A stretch of DNA of 64,000 bases from Ferrovibrio sp046297895. GTDB taxonomy: Bacteria > Pseudomonadota > Alphaproteobacteria > Ferrovibrionales > Ferrovibrionaceae. Shown piece after piece: positions 46,059 through 54,781 of this stretch (its first letter is position 1; each line of letters begins with the position of its first letter). The stretch is from positions 186,001 to 250,000 of the forward strand of contig NZ_JBKBHC010000001.1 in the NCBI RefSeq assembly GCF_046297895.1, in the 5' to 3' direction. The notes beneath the pieces are model-generated. The model was not told where the DNA came from. It saw nothing but the letters and a program-made list of their open reading frames with translations, and made no database searches. Both the position numbers and the translations under genes were made by a program.

Positions 46059-46929
46059 AGCCCTGCTTCTGATACCGGCGATCGCCGGCCTGATGGCCTG
46101 CCAGCCGCTGCCCCAACCCTTCCAGGCCGATGCCCGCACCAAGGCAACCAGCCCGCTGGTCCGTCCGATCGGCGAGACCAGCATTTTCGTGCTGCCGGTA
46201 GCCGCCCTGCCCGGCGGCCAGGGCGCGGCGCTGGCCGATGCCCTGGCCGATGCCCTGACCGAAAAGGAAGTGGCCGCCAGCGCCACGGCGCGCAGCCGGC
46301 TGTCGTCCACCCTTGCGATTGGCCTTGAACCGCGCGGCGGCGATACACTGTGGCACTGGACCGAGAGTTCGCTGGATGACGGCCGGCAGCAGCCAGGGGG
46401 CAAGCCCCTCGGGGTGGCGTTTGACCGGCTGGCCGCCGGCGATGCCGGCAGCCTGAAGCAGGCCGCCGCCATCATGGCGGCTGCGATCGCCGATCGTCTG
46501 AACGAAACCACCATTGCGGCCGCCCAAGGAGCTGGGTCGACGCCGGCCAGGCTGGCCGTTCGGGAATGCGAAGGTGCCCCGGGAGACGGCAACCGCAGCC
46601 TGCGCCAAGCCATGCGGGAAATCCTCATCCTGGGTGGCCAGACCCTCCTGCCGGACGTGTCTGGGGCAGACCTTGTCATCACCTGCAACGTGCAGGTCTG
46701 GGCCGACGGTCCGGCCTCGGAGCGGGTAGCCATTGAATGGGCCCTGCTGGGCGCCGATGGCAGCCGGTTGGGCGACGTGAAACAGGCCAACCGCATCCCC
46801 AAGGGCCAACTCAGCCAGGCCTGGGGGAATACTGCCCATATCATTGCCCAGGGTGGCTGGCAGGGCCTGAGCCAGATCATCGACACCCGGCGCCGCACCC
46901 GACCGGCCCTTCCGCCCACAAAATCCTGA
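46045..46929 (+). CDS. Putative lipoprotein of unknown function
   Basis: The 294-residue product begins with a lipoprotein signal (SSLKALLLIPAIAGLMAC; Cys19, then Gln-Pro) so it should be sorted to the outer membrane side of the periplasm. The rest has no motif I recognise; it alternates hydrophobic strands and helices (SIFVLPVAALPGG, ALADALADALTEKEVAAS) and has two Cys (ECEGAP, ITCNVQ). The GTG at 46045 is the first start after an in-frame stop. Processing by Lgt, encoded three genes upstream, is expected. Confidence 0.7.
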   Translation: MSSLKALLLIPAIAGLMACQPLPQPFQADARTKATSPLVRPIGETSIFVLPVAALPGGQGAALADALADALTEKEVAASATARSRLSSTLAIGLEPRGGDTLWHWTESSLDDGRQQPGGKPLGVAFDRLAAGDAGSLKQAAAIMAAAIADRLNETTIAAAQGAGSTPARLAVRECEGAPGDGNRSLRQAMREILILGGQTLLPDVSGADLVITCNVQVWADGPASERVAIEWALLGADGSRLGDVKQANRIPKGQLSQAWGNTAHIIAQGGWQGLSQIIDTRRRTRPALPPTKS

Positions 46930-46949
46930 AATTAAAGGATAATTCCGGG

Positions 46950-46978
46950 TTTACAGCGTCAAGGCCGGCAGCTATAGT
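46950..46978 (+). promoter_or_regulatory. Strong-looking promoter for prs
   Basis: TTTACA and TATAGT, each matching five of six consensus bases, are exactly 17 bases apart, 47 bp before the prs start. This is the best sigma-70-type promoter seen in the window. Confidence 0.7.
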
Positions 46979-47025
46979 CCGCGCGGTTTTTCTCCCCTGC
47001 TCCGGCGCATCCACAGAGCTCTGTC

Positions 47026-47958
47026 ATGAAAGTTTTGGCGGGTAACTCCAATCGTCCGCTGGCGGAAGCCATTGCGGCTTATCTGTCGGTTCCGCTCGCC
47101 AAGGCCAGCGTGCGTCGGTTTTCCGACATGGAGGTCTTTGTCGAGATTCACGAGAATGTCCGCGGTGAGGATGTTTTCGTGATTCAGTCGACCTCGTACC
47201 CCGCAAACGACCATCTGATGGAACTGCTGGTCTGCATTGATGCGCTGAAACGTTCCTCGGCCCGCCGCATCACGGCCGTGCTGCCCTATTTCGGTTATGC
47301 CAGGCAGGACCGCAAGCCGGGCCCGCGCACGCCGATCTCGGCCAAGCTGGTTGCCAACCTGATCACTGCCGCAGGCGCCAATCGCGTGCTGACGCTCGAC
47401 CTGCATGCCGGTCAGATCCAGGGCTTCTTCGATATTCCGACCGACAACCTGATGGCCGGTCCGGTGCTGACCGCCGACATCAAGCAGCATCTGCAGGGCG
47501 ATGACCTGATGGTGGTGTCGCCCGACGTCGGCGGCGTGGTCCGCGCCCGTAACATCGCCAAGCGCCTGGATGCCGACCTTGCCATCGTCGACAAGCGCCG
47601 CGAAAAGGCCGGCGTGTCGGAAGTGATGAATATCATCGGTGACGTCGAAGGCCGCCGCTGCATCCTGGTCGACGACATCGTCGATTCCGCCGGCACGCTG
47701 TGCAATGCCGCCGAGGCGCTGAAGAAGCATGGCGCCAAGGCGGTTTATGCCTATGTGACCCATGGCGTGCTGTCGGGCGGTGCGGTGGCCCGTGTCACCG
47801 CCAGCCAGTTGGAAGGCCTGGTCATTACCGACTCGATCCTAGCGACCGAAGCGGTCCGCCTGGCGCGCAACATCCGCCAGGTGTCGATCGCGCCGCTGAT
47901 CGGTGAGGCGATGCGGCGCATCAGCGAGGAGACCTCGGTCTCCAGCCTGTTCGACTGA
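47026..47958 (+). CDS. prs: Ribose-phosphate pyrophosphokinase
   Basis: Prs makes PRPP for purine, pyrimidine, histidine and tryptophan synthesis. The 310-residue product shows the N-terminal LAGNSNRPLAEAIAAYL, the flexible loop YARQDRKPGPRTPISAK, the Mg site LTLDLHAGQIQGFFDIP and the PRPP-binding loop CILVDDIVDSAGTLCNA. apt at 52977, which uses PRPP, lies 5 kb away. An excellent promoter stands upstream. Confidence 0.96.
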   Translation: MKVLAGNSNRPLAEAIAAYLSVPLAKASVRRFSDMEVFVEIHENVRGEDVFVIQSTSYPANDHLMELLVCIDALKRSSARRITAVLPYFGYARQDRKPGPRTPISAKLVANLITAAGANRVLTLDLHAGQIQGFFDIPTDNLMAGPVLTADIKQHLQGDDLMVVSPDVGGVVRARNIAKRLDADLAIVDKRREKAGVSEVMNIIGDVEGRRCILVDDIVDSAGTLCNAAEALKKHGAKAVYAYVTHGVLSGGAVARVTASQLEGLVITDSILATEAVRLARNIRQVSIAPLIGEAMRRISEETSVSSLFD

Positions 47959-48056
47959 AAGAGTTTATGAGTTTCGGCGCGCGGCACCCCTGGAGGCCGG
48001 CGCCGGGAACGGATCCGGCATGGTGTCGGGGCCGTATTTAAGCAAGGAGCGCAATC

Positions 48057-48746
48057 ATGCGTGACGTAACCACCATCGCCGCCGAGGCGAGGTCGAGGGC
48101 CGGCAAGGGGACCGCCCGTGCAACGCGACTGAAGGGTCGTGTGCCGGGGGTCATCTATGGCGAAAAGCAGACCCCGGAACTCATCTCGGTCGATTCCCGT
48201 GACCTGCTGAAGGAACTGCACAAAGGCAGCTTCTTCTCGCGCCTGTTCACCATCGACATCTCCGGCAAGACCGAACGCGTCCTGGCACGCGACGTTCAGC
48301 TCGACCCGGTCAGCGACCGGCCGATCCATGTCGACTTCCAGCGCATCGGCAAGGGCTCGAAGGTTCGCATCTTCATTCCCGTGCACTTCCTGGATCAGGA
48401 CCAGAGCCCGGGCATCAAGAAGGGCGGCGTGCTCAACATCGTGCGCCACGAGGTCGAGTTCTTCTGCCAGCCGGATAATATCCCCGAGGCAATCTCGATC
48501 AGCCTCAGCGGCATGGAAATCGGCCACTCGATCCATATCTCGGCTTTCAAGCTGCCCGAAGGCATCAAGCCGGTGATCCAGGATCGCGACTTCACGGTTG
48601 CGACCATCGCCGCGCCGACCAAGGAAGACGAAGCCGCGCCGAAGGCCGAGGCCGCCGCCGCCGCCCCGGCTGCTGCTGCCGCGCCGGCCAAGGATGCCAA
48701 GGCTGCCGCTCCGGCTGCCGCGGCCAAGCCGGCCGCCAAGAAGTAA
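48057..48746 (+). CDS. rplY: 50S ribosomal protein L25/Ctc, long form
   Basis: L25 binds 5S rRNA. The 229-residue product has the N-terminal 5S-binding domain (IAAEARSRAGKGTARATRLK, VPGVIYGEKQTPELIS) and the C-terminal TL5/Ctc domain (HVDFQRIGKGSKVRIFIPVH, GIKKGGVLNIVRHEVEF). A low-complexity Ala-Pro-Lys tail runs over the last 35 residues, common in alphaproteobacterial L25. AAGCAAGGAGCG precedes the ATG. A strong hairpin separates it from pth. Confidence 0.95.
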   Translation: MRDVTTIAAEARSRAGKGTARATRLKGRVPGVIYGEKQTPELISVDSRDLLKELHKGSFFSRLFTIDISGKTERVLARDVQLDPVSDRPIHVDFQRIGKGSKVRIFIPVHFLDQDQSPGIKKGGVLNIVRHEVEFFCQPDNIPEAISISLSGMEIGHSIHISAFKLPEGIKPVIQDRDFTVATIAAPTKEDEAAPKAEAAAAAPAAAAAPAKDAKAAAPAAAAKPAAKK

Positions 48747-48753
48747 CGCTTAC

Positions 48754-48783
48754 CCGGACGGCGCATCCCGATGCGCCGTCCGG
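48754..48783 (+). terminator. Strong hairpin between rplY and pth
   Basis: CCGGACGGCGCAT pairs perfectly with ATGCGCCGTCCGG (13 bp) around CCCG, five bases after the rplY stop. No clear T-run follows (TCTCCTCC), so it may be an intrinsic terminator of low efficiency or an mRNA-stabilising stem. Confidence 0.5.
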
Positions 48784-48828
48784 TCTCCTCCCGCCCGCTC
48801 ACGAGCAATACCCGGACGCTGAACCGCC

Positions 48829-49422
48829 ATGCTGCTTCTCGTCGGACTGGGCAACCCGGGCAGCGAACACAAGCGCCAGCGCCACAATGTCGGCTTCATG
48901 GCGGTCGACGCCATCGCCGAGCAGCATAATTTTCAGCCATTCAAGAAACGCTTCCACGGCGAGCTGGCCGAGGGTGTGCTGAACGGCACCAAGACCCTCA
49001 TCCTCAAGCCGCATACCTATATGAACCTGTCGGGCAAATCGGTGGGCGAGGCCGCGCATTTCTACAAACTGCCGCCGGCCCAAGTGGTGGTGGCGCATGA
49101 CGAACTCGATCTGGCTGCCGGCAAGATCCGCATGAAGGCCGGGGGCGGCCATGCCGGCCATAACGGTCTGCGCTCGGTGGATGCGGCCATTGGCCCGGAT
49201 TACCGCCGCCTACGCATCGGCATCGGCCATCCCGGCAAGGACCGCGTGCTGGGCTATGTGCTGCAGAATTTCGCGGCCGAGGAGCATGCATGGCTCGATC
49301 CGCTGCTCGCCGCCATCGCCGCCGAGGCCGGGTATCTGGCCCGTGGCGACGATACCGGATTCATGACCAAGGTGGCACTGCGCCTGCAGCCGCCCAAGGC
49401 AGAGAAAACGAAGGAAAGTTGA
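48829..49422 (+). CDS. pth: Peptidyl-tRNA hydrolase
   Basis: Pth frees tRNA from peptidyl-tRNA lost by the ribosome. The 197-residue product has the family start LLVGLGNPGSEHKRQRHNVG with the catalytic His, KPHTYMNLSGKSVGEAAHFY, the catalytic Asp of VVVAHDELDLAAGKI and GHNGLRSVDAAIG. rplY-pth-ychF is a widely conserved order. The first residues after the hairpin include a weak ribosome site. Confidence 0.95.
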   Translation: MLLLVGLGNPGSEHKRQRHNVGFMAVDAIAEQHNFQPFKKRFHGELAEGVLNGTKTLILKPHTYMNLSGKSVGEAAHFYKLPPAQVVVAHDELDLAAGKIRMKAGGGHAGHNGLRSVDAAIGPDYRRLRIGIGHPGKDRVLGYVLQNFAAEEHAWLDPLLAAIAAEAGYLARGDDTGFMTKVALRLQPPKAEKTKES

Positions 49423-49423
49423 T

Positions 49424-50524
49424 ATGGGTTTCAAATGCGGCATCGTCGGACTTCCCAATGTGGGCAAGTCGACCCTGTTCAATGCCCTGACGCAGACCGC
49501 AGCCGCCCAGGCGGCAAATTACCCGTTCTGCACCATCGAGCCCAATACTGGCCTGGTCGGCGTGCCGGATGAGCGACTCGACGTGCTGGCCAGAATCGCC
49601 GGCTCGGCCAAGATCATCCCCACCCAGCTCACCTTCGTCGACATCGCCGGCCTGGTGCGCGGCGCCTCCAAGGGCGAAGGGCTGGGCAACCAGTTTCTGG
49701 CCCATATTCGCGAGGTCGATGCGATCTGCCATGTGCTGCGTTGCTTCGAGGACGGCGATATCACCCATGTGGAAGGCAAGGTCGACCCCATCGCCGATGC
49801 CGAAACGGTGGAAACCGAGCTGATGCTCTCAGACCTTGAGAGCCTGGAACGCCGGGTCGAGCAGACCGCCAAGCGGGCCAAGCAGGGTAATGAAGAAGAG
49901 AAGCAGCGGCTTGCCGTGATGGAAAAGGTGCTGGGCGCACTCCGCGACGGCAAGCCGGCGCGCACCGTGGTGCCAACCGAGGATGAGAAGAAGCTATACA
50001 AGGAGTTGATGCTGATCACGGCCAAGCCGGTGCTGTATGTTTGCAACGTCGAGGAAGCCTCCGCCGCCGACGGCAATGCCTTCTCAGCCCGGGTAAAAGC
50101 CAAGGCGGATGCCGAGGGCGCCGCCATGGTGGTGATTTCTGCCGCCATCGAGGCAGAGGTTGCCCAGCTTGATTCCGATGAAGAAAAGCAGGCTTTCCTG
50201 GCCGATCTGGGCCTTAAGGAAACCGGCCTGGCCCGGGTTATCCGGGCCGGTTACGGCCTGCTCGACCTGCTGACCTTCTTCACCGTAGGCCCCAAGGAAG
50301 CCCGGGCCTGGACCGTGCGCAAGGGGGCCAAGGCCCCGGAGGCTGCCGGCGTGATCCATACCGATTTCGAGAAGGGCTTCATCCGCGCCGAAACCATCGC
50401 TTATACGGATTACGTGGCCGGCAAGGGCGAGGCCGGCGCCCGCGATGCCGGCAAATTGCGTCTGGAAGGAAAGGATTACATCGTGCAGGATGGCGACGTC
50501 ATGCACTTCCGTTTCAACACATAA
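49424..50524 (+). CDS. ychF: Redox-responsive ribosome-associated ATPase YchF
   Basis: YchF (OLA1) is a translation-factor-type P-loop protein that prefers ATP. The 366-residue product has the G1 motif GLPNVGKSTLFNALTQT, G3 DIAGLVRGASKGEGLGN and the altered G4 site NVEE in place of NKxD, which explains ATP preference. It ends with a TGS domain (about 280-363). It starts one base after the pth stop. Confidence 0.95.
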   Translation: MGFKCGIVGLPNVGKSTLFNALTQTAAAQAANYPFCTIEPNTGLVGVPDERLDVLARIAGSAKIIPTQLTFVDIAGLVRGASKGEGLGNQFLAHIREVDAICHVLRCFEDGDITHVEGKVDPIADAETVETELMLSDLESLERRVEQTAKRAKQGNEEEKQRLAVMEKVLGALRDGKPARTVVPTEDEKKLYKELMLITAKPVLYVCNVEEASAADGNAFSARVKAKADAEGAAMVVISAAIEAEVAQLDSDEEKQAFLADLGLKETGLARVIRAGYGLLDLLTFFTVGPKEARAWTVRKGAKAPEAAGVIHTDFEKGFIRAETIAYTDYVAGKGEAGARDAGKLRLEGKDYIVQDGDVMHFRFNT

Positions 50525-50531
50525 GATAACC

Positions 50532-50981
50532 ATGAAATACTTGGAGGATTTCGCTGTCGGGCAAGTGCTGGACTTTCCGCCCCGCACGGTCAGCGAAGAA
50601 GAGATCATCGCATTCGCACGCGATTACGATCCGCAGCCCTTCCATCTCGACAGGGAGGCCGCCAAGCAGTCCCTGTTCGGCGGCCTTTGTGCATCCGGCT
50701 GGCACACAGCCGGACTGATGATGCGCATGCTGGTCGACCACATGATCGGCAAATATGCCAGCATGGGCTCGCCCGGCGTCGACCAATTGCGCTGGGTGAA
50801 ACCGGTTTTCCCCGGCGACACTCTGCAGCTTCGCGGCGAGATTCTGGAGGTTCGCCCATCGCAGTCCAAGCCGGATCGCGGTGTAATCACCTCCCGCTAT
50901 GAGATGCGCAACCAGAAGGGCGAGGTCGTGCTGACGATGCAGGCCAAGGGCATGTATGGCCGCCGCCCGGCGCAGGCCTGA
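50532..50981 (+). CDS. MaoC-family hotdog dehydratase, first of two
   Basis: The 149-residue product is a single hotdog domain with the hydratase motif YDPQPFHLDREAAKQSLFGGL (Asp and His are the expected catalytic pair) and ASGWHTAGLMMRMLV. Such proteins hydrate enoyl-CoA esters. It is seven bases after ychF and 11 bases before a second MaoC gene 148 residues long with similar sequence. They likely form a heterodimer or act on related substrates. Substrate unknown. Confidence 0.85.
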   Translation: MKYLEDFAVGQVLDFPPRTVSEEEIIAFARDYDPQPFHLDREAAKQSLFGGLCASGWHTAGLMMRMLVDHMIGKYASMGSPGVDQLRWVKPVFPGDTLQLRGEILEVRPSQSKPDRGVITSRYEMRNQKGEVVLTMQAKGMYGRRPAQA

Positions 50982-50992
50982 GGGATTCCTTG

Positions 50993-51439
50993 ATGCAATA
51001 TTTCGAGGATATCGAAATCGGCGCCGTGCGGGAGCTGGGCAGCCATACCTTTACCCAGGACGCCATCATCGCCTTTGCGAAACAGTTTGATCCGCAGCCT
51101 TTCCATATCGATCCGGCTGCCGCCGAGCACTCGTCTTTCGGCGGATTGGTGGCTTCTGGCTGGCATACGGCAGCGACGGTCATGCGGCTGCTGGTCGATG
51201 CCGCTGTCGACCTTGAGGCGAGCCTTGGTTCACCTGGATTCGACGATCTGGCTTGGCTGAAGCCCGTGCGTCCCGGCGACACTCTCCGGGCCCGCATGAC
51301 CTGCATCGACAAGTCGCCATCGCGCAGCCGGCCCGGCATCGGCTCCGGCCGTTTCCTGATAGAGGCCTTCAATCAGAAGGATGAACTGGTGATGCGCTAC
51401 ACCAGCATCGGCATCATGCGTTTCCGCAATCCAGCCTAG
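50993..51439 (+). CDS. MaoC-family hotdog dehydratase, second of two
   Basis: The 148-residue product is similar to its upstream neighbour along its whole length: EDIEIGAVRELGSHTFTQDA, QFDPQPFHIDPAAAEHSSFG, ASGWHTAATVMRLLVD. Both keep the Asp-His hydratase pair, so neither looks inactivated. The pair arose by duplication. A dienelactone hydrolase gene begins 10 bases downstream, so the set may degrade an unsaturated acid. ATG 50993 was preferred over a TTG one codon earlier. Confidence 0.85.
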   Translation: MQYFEDIEIGAVRELGSHTFTQDAIIAFAKQFDPQPFHIDPAAAEHSSFGGLVASGWHTAATVMRLLVDAAVDLEASLGSPGFDDLAWLKPVRPGDTLRARMTCIDKSPSRSRPGIGSGRFLIEAFNQKDELVMRYTSIGIMRFRNPA

Positions 51440-51449
51440 GGAGATCGTA

Positions 51450-52115
51450 ATGGGTGCAATGACCAGTCTGACCGCGGCCGACGGTCACCGCTTTGGCGCC
51501 TATGTCGCCGAGCCGAAAGGCCCGCCGAAGGGCGGCCTTGTGATAATCCAGGAAATCTTCGGGGTGAATGGCCACATCAAGGCGGTCACCGATAGTTTTG
51601 CCGCCGACGGATATTACTGCATCGCGCCCGCCCTGTTCGACAGGCTGCAGCCAGATATTGATTTGGGCTATACGCCCGAGGACGTGGCAAAAGGCCGCGA
51701 GTGGCGCGGCAAGATGAATTGGTCCGACTGCATGAAGGACGTGGCAGCTGCAGTAACCGCTGCCGGCAGCGCAGGGCGCGTTGGCACTGTGGGCTATTGC
51801 TATGGCGGCGGCGTGACCTGGCTGGCGGCGGCGCTGGTACCCGGGCTGGCCGCTTCAGTGGGCTATTACGGCGGCCCATGGGCCGAATTGATCGATCGCG
51901 CCCCGCTCTGCCCCGCCCTGCTGCATTTCGGCGCCAAAGACGCCATGATTCCACTCAGTCTGGCCGAGAGCATGAAGGCCAAACACCCGACCATCACGAC
52001 CCACATCTACGATGCCGATCACGGCTTCAACTGCGATCAGCGCGCCACATACAACGCCCGCGCGGCCACTGTGGCCCGGCGGCGCACGCTGGCCTTTTTC
52101 GAAGTGGTTCTCTGA
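51450..52115 (+). CDS. Dienelactone hydrolase family protein
   Basis: The 221-residue alpha/beta hydrolase has the family nucleophile Cys in GTVGYCYGGGVTWLAA, VIIQEIFGVNGHIKAVTDSF with the conserved Glu, HFGAKDAMIPL with Asp and the catalytic His in YDADHGFNCDQ. Real dienelactone hydrolases act on chlorocatechol products, but many family members have other esterase activities. It is the last gene of the plus-strand operon with the MaoC pair, tail to tail with the VOC gene. Confidence 0.85.
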   Translation: MGAMTSLTAADGHRFGAYVAEPKGPPKGGLVIIQEIFGVNGHIKAVTDSFAADGYYCIAPALFDRLQPDIDLGYTPEDVAKGREWRGKMNWSDCMKDVAAAVTAAGSAGRVGTVGYCYGGGVTWLAAALVPGLAASVGYYGGPWAELIDRAPLCPALLHFGAKDAMIPLSLAESMKAKHPTITTHIYDADHGFNCDQRATYNARAATVARRRTLAFFEVVL

Positions 52116-52120
52116 GGCCG

Positions 52121-52975
52121 TCAGGGTCGGCTGGAAAATTCCAGGAAGCAGCCATTGGCAGCCGCGGCCGGCACAAGCACGGTGCCGTCCATGCTGCGCG
52201 CATGGTCTATGCCCACGGCGCTGAAATAGCCTGCCGCCGCATCGGTGTTATGCACGCGCAGTCGCAGCCCGGCAATATAAGGTGCCGGCCGGGCCGGATG
52301 TTCGATATCGGGAAACAGCGTGTCGAGATCATCGGGCGTGACAAACAGGATCGACTCGTCTCCAGCGCGCACCGCCAGCATGCGATCGGTGCGCACGGCA
52401 CTGCCGGCGCCGATCAAGGTTTCATATTGCGGTTCGAGCGCCGGCGGATCATCTGTCACCACCACGATCCCGTTGATATTCTGGGCGCCATTGGGATGAA
52501 GCAGCCATTCCGGCTTGCGCAAAAGCTCCGGCGTCAGGTGCTGGCACAGGAAAGCTGATAGCTGTGGCGATGCCTCGGCAGGCAGCATCAGCAGCGTAAA
52601 GGCGGGCAAGACGGTACCCGCCGGCAGTTCCAGTTCTCGCTTGAGGCTCTGCGGTTCAGACGGATTAAGGCCCGAAGCCGCCATCTCGATTGCGGCCGCC
52701 ATCGCATCATCGGTTGCGAAAGCCACCTTCTGCAGCCCCTCGCCCCGGGCTTTCAACGCATCTTCCAATCCTGCGGTATATCCACCCGGCTCGGCAATGC
52801 CGAGCAGTTCGTGGTAGTTGTTCGAAAACATGATGCAATAATTGCCCGTGGCCCAGCCGATATGACGGCCTCGCGGCGTGAGCGTAAAGCCCAGCCGCTG
52901 CCAATTGGCCTTTGCCGCCTCAAGATCGGCAACGGCATGAACGGTATGATCCAGGCCGGTAATGCGGTGTGCCAA
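52121..52975 (-). CDS. VOC-superfamily (glyoxalase-like) protein
   Basis: The 284-residue product has two vicinal-oxygen-chelate halves: ITGLDHTVHAVADLEAAKANW with metal-type His, CIMFSNNYHELLGIAEPGG, and later GIVVVTDDPPALEPQYETLIGA, ending ANGCFLEFSSRP. It resembles the glyoxalase_3-type domain. Its reaction is unknown. The start is a TTG one base after the apt stop, with GAGGG nine bases upstream inside apt, so translation is coupled to apt. Confidence 0.72.
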   Translation of the reverse strand: MAHRITGLDHTVHAVADLEAAKANWQRLGFTLTPRGRHIGWATGNYCIMFSNNYHELLGIAEPGGYTAGLEDALKARGEGLQKVAFATDDAMAAAIEMAASGLNPSEPQSLKRELELPAGTVLPAFTLLMLPAEASPQLSAFLCQHLTPELLRKPEWLLHPNGAQNINGIVVVTDDPPALEPQYETLIGAGSAVRTDRMLAVRAGDESILFVTPDDLDTLFPDIEHPARPAPYIAGLRLRVHNTDAAAGYFSAVGIDHARSMDGTVLVPAAAANGCFLEFSSRP

Positions 52976-52976
52976 A

Positions 52977-53507
52977 TCAGTGGCCCTCGAACTCGCACAA
53001 CGACAACACCTTCACATCCAGGGCCTCCAGCCGCCTGCGGCCACCGAGTTCGGGCAGGTCTATGATGAACGAGCAGCCGATCACCACGCCTTTATGGGCA
53101 CGAATCAGCTTGATTGCGGCTTCGGCTGTACCGCCGGTGGCAATCAGATCATCGACCACCAGCACCTGCTCGCCCGGCTGTATGGCGTCGATGTGAATTT
53201 CCATCGCATCTGTGCCGTATTCAAGCTGGTATTCCTGCGCCAGGGTCTTGGAGGGCAGCTTGCCGCGCTTGCGCACCGGCACGAAGCCGATAGAAAGCTG
53301 GTGCGCAATCGCCCCGCCCAGAATGAACCCACGCGCTTCAATCCCCACCACCTTGTCGATGCGGGTGCCGGCGAATGGCTGCACCATTTCGTCGACGGTC
53401 TTGCGGAAGCCACGTGCATCCTGCAGCAGCGTGGTGATGTCGCGGAACATGATGCCCGGCTTCGGGTAGTCGGGAATGGTACGGATCTTGTCCTTGATGC
53501 CCTGCAT
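52977..53507 (-). CDS. apt: Adenine phosphoribosyltransferase
   Basis: Apt salvages adenine to AMP with PRPP. The 176-residue product has the start IRTIPDYPKPGIMFRDITTLL, GIEARGFILGGAIAHQL and the PRPP-binding motif VLVVDDLIATGGTAEAAIKL. mtnP is immediately upstream (18 bp); MtnP releases adenine from methylthioadenosine, which Apt would recycle. This pairing after the bc1 operon is common in alphaproteobacteria. Confidence 0.95.
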   Translation of the reverse strand: MQGIKDKIRTIPDYPKPGIMFRDITTLLQDARGFRKTVDEMVQPFAGTRIDKVVGIEARGFILGGAIAHQLSIGFVPVRKRGKLPSKTLAQEYQLEYGTDAMEIHIDAIQPGEQVLVVDDLIATGGTAEAAIKLIRAHKGVVIGCSFIIDLPELGGRRRLEALDVKVLSLCEFEGH

Positions 53508-53525
53508 GGCGATCGGGGTCCTTCT

Positions 53526-54650
53526 TCAAGCCTTGAGGATGCGGCCGGCGACCGCATCAAGTTTCTTGATTAGTGCTGGGTCGCGCTTTTCCGGAGCGGT
53601 GATCAGCGCGGTATCCAGCGCACGGTCGCAGCCCTGATGGCAGTGTTCAGGCCGCTGCTTCAGATGCGGCACGGCATGGGCCACCAGACTCTGCCCCTTC
53701 TCGGCATTGTCCAGCAGCACGCGGATTACCGACGCGACATCGACGTGATCATGGTCTGGATGCCAGCAATCGTAATCGGTGACCATGGCGACCGAGGCGT
53801 AGCAGAGCTCGGCCTCGCGGGCCAGCTTGGCCTCCGGCGCATTGGTCATGCCGATCACGTCGCAGCCCCAGCTCTTGTAGAGAAAACTCTCTGCCTGGGT
53901 CGAGAACTGCGGCCCCTCCATGCACAGATAGGTGCCTCCGCGCTGCACGGTAATGCCGGCATCCCTGGCAGCCGCCTCCAACGCATCGCCCAGCCGGTGG
54001 CAGACCGGGTGTGCCGCCGAGACATGAGCCACCAGTCCGGTGCCGAAGAAGCTCTTCTGCCGCATGAAGGTACGATCGATGAACTGGTCGACGATCACGA
54101 AGGTACCCGGCGCCAATGCCTCCTTGAACGACCCGCAAGCCGAGACCGAAATCACGTCATGGCACCCGACGCGCTTGAGCGCATCGATATTGGCGCGGTA
54201 ATTGACTTCGGATGGCGAATGGACATGGCCACGGCCATGGCGGGGCAGAAACACCAGTTCCGCGCCATCCAGCGTGCCGAACAGCAATTCGTCCGACGGA
54301 TCTCCCCATGGCGTGGCCACCTTGCGCCATTTGGTGTTCTTCAGGCCTGCCATGCCATAGATACCGCTGCCTCCCAGCACGCCGATGCGTACTGGCTCGC
54401 CAGGCCTGACGACATGGGGCTTGGGAATACCGGCTGCCTTCACGCCGCCGCGAACCGAACGGGCCGCCGCCCTGGCAATGCCGACGGCTGCAGCGCTGGC
54501 GCCTTCCGTCTCAGTCGCCCGGCGCCTGGTCGATTTTTTCGCGGGTTTGGGCCTGACTTTAGCCGGCACCCGGGTTTTGGCCGCAACGGCTGCCTTGCGG
54601 CGCGAGGCCGTCTTTTTCGACTTGCCTGCCTTCTTTGCCTTGAGCGCCAT
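53526..54650 (-). CDS. mtnP: S-methyl-5'-thioadenosine phosphorylase with H1-like N-terminal tail
   Basis: MtnP cleaves methylthioadenosine to adenine and methylthioribose-1-phosphate in methionine salvage. The catalytic part (about residues 84-374) has RIGVLGGSGIYGMAGL, PRHGRGHVHSPSEVNYRANI, SACGSFKEALAPGTFVI, CMEGPQFSTQAES and a C-terminal helix. Before it lies an unusual tail of about 80 residues: MALKAKKAGKSKKTASRR, then Lys/Ala/Arg-rich repeats and an Ala-rich helix. AGGAG precedes the ATG at 54650; I found no better start nearer the core (a GTG inside GGVKAAG has no ribosome site). Family members are usually close to 290 residues. Confidence 0.88.
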   Translation of the reverse strand: MALKAKKAGKSKKTASRRKAAVAAKTRVPAKVRPKPAKKSTRRRATETEGASAAAVGIARAAARSVRGGVKAAGIPKPHVVRPGEPVRIGVLGGSGIYGMAGLKNTKWRKVATPWGDPSDELLFGTLDGAELVFLPRHGRGHVHSPSEVNYRANIDALKRVGCHDVISVSACGSFKEALAPGTFVIVDQFIDRTFMRQKSFFGTGLVAHVSAAHPVCHRLGDALEAAARDAGITVQRGGTYLCMEGPQFSTQAESFLYKSWGCDVIGMTNAPEAKLAREAELCYASVAMVTDYDCWHPDHDHVDVASVIRVLLDNAEKGQSLVAHAVPHLKQRPEHCHQGCDRALDTALITAPEKRDPALIKKLDAVAGRILKA

Positions 54651-54734
54651 GGCCGCTGCTCCTGCTGTGTTGAATGGGCCGAAAAGGCCGGATTGCCGCG
54701 CGCGACTTAAGCAAACCACCCCATCCCGCGCAAC

Positions 54735-54760
54735 AAAAAAGGCCGCCGTTTCCGGCGGCC
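54735..54760 (-). terminator. Rho-independent terminator after mtnP's upstream gene petC
   Basis: On the minus strand GGCCGCC-GGAAAC-GGCGGCC forms a 7-bp GC stem, followed by TTTTTT (54740-54735). It is 21 bp past the petC stop and ends the petABC transcript before mtnP. Confidence 0.88.
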
Positions 54761-54781
54761 TTTCGCCCGGATAAGGACCGG

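Noticed and set aside
48620..48743. Ala/Pro/Lys repeat at the end of rplY as a frameshift or repeat expansion
   Set aside because: The frame is intact and such tails are normal for long-form L25 in alphaproteobacteria.
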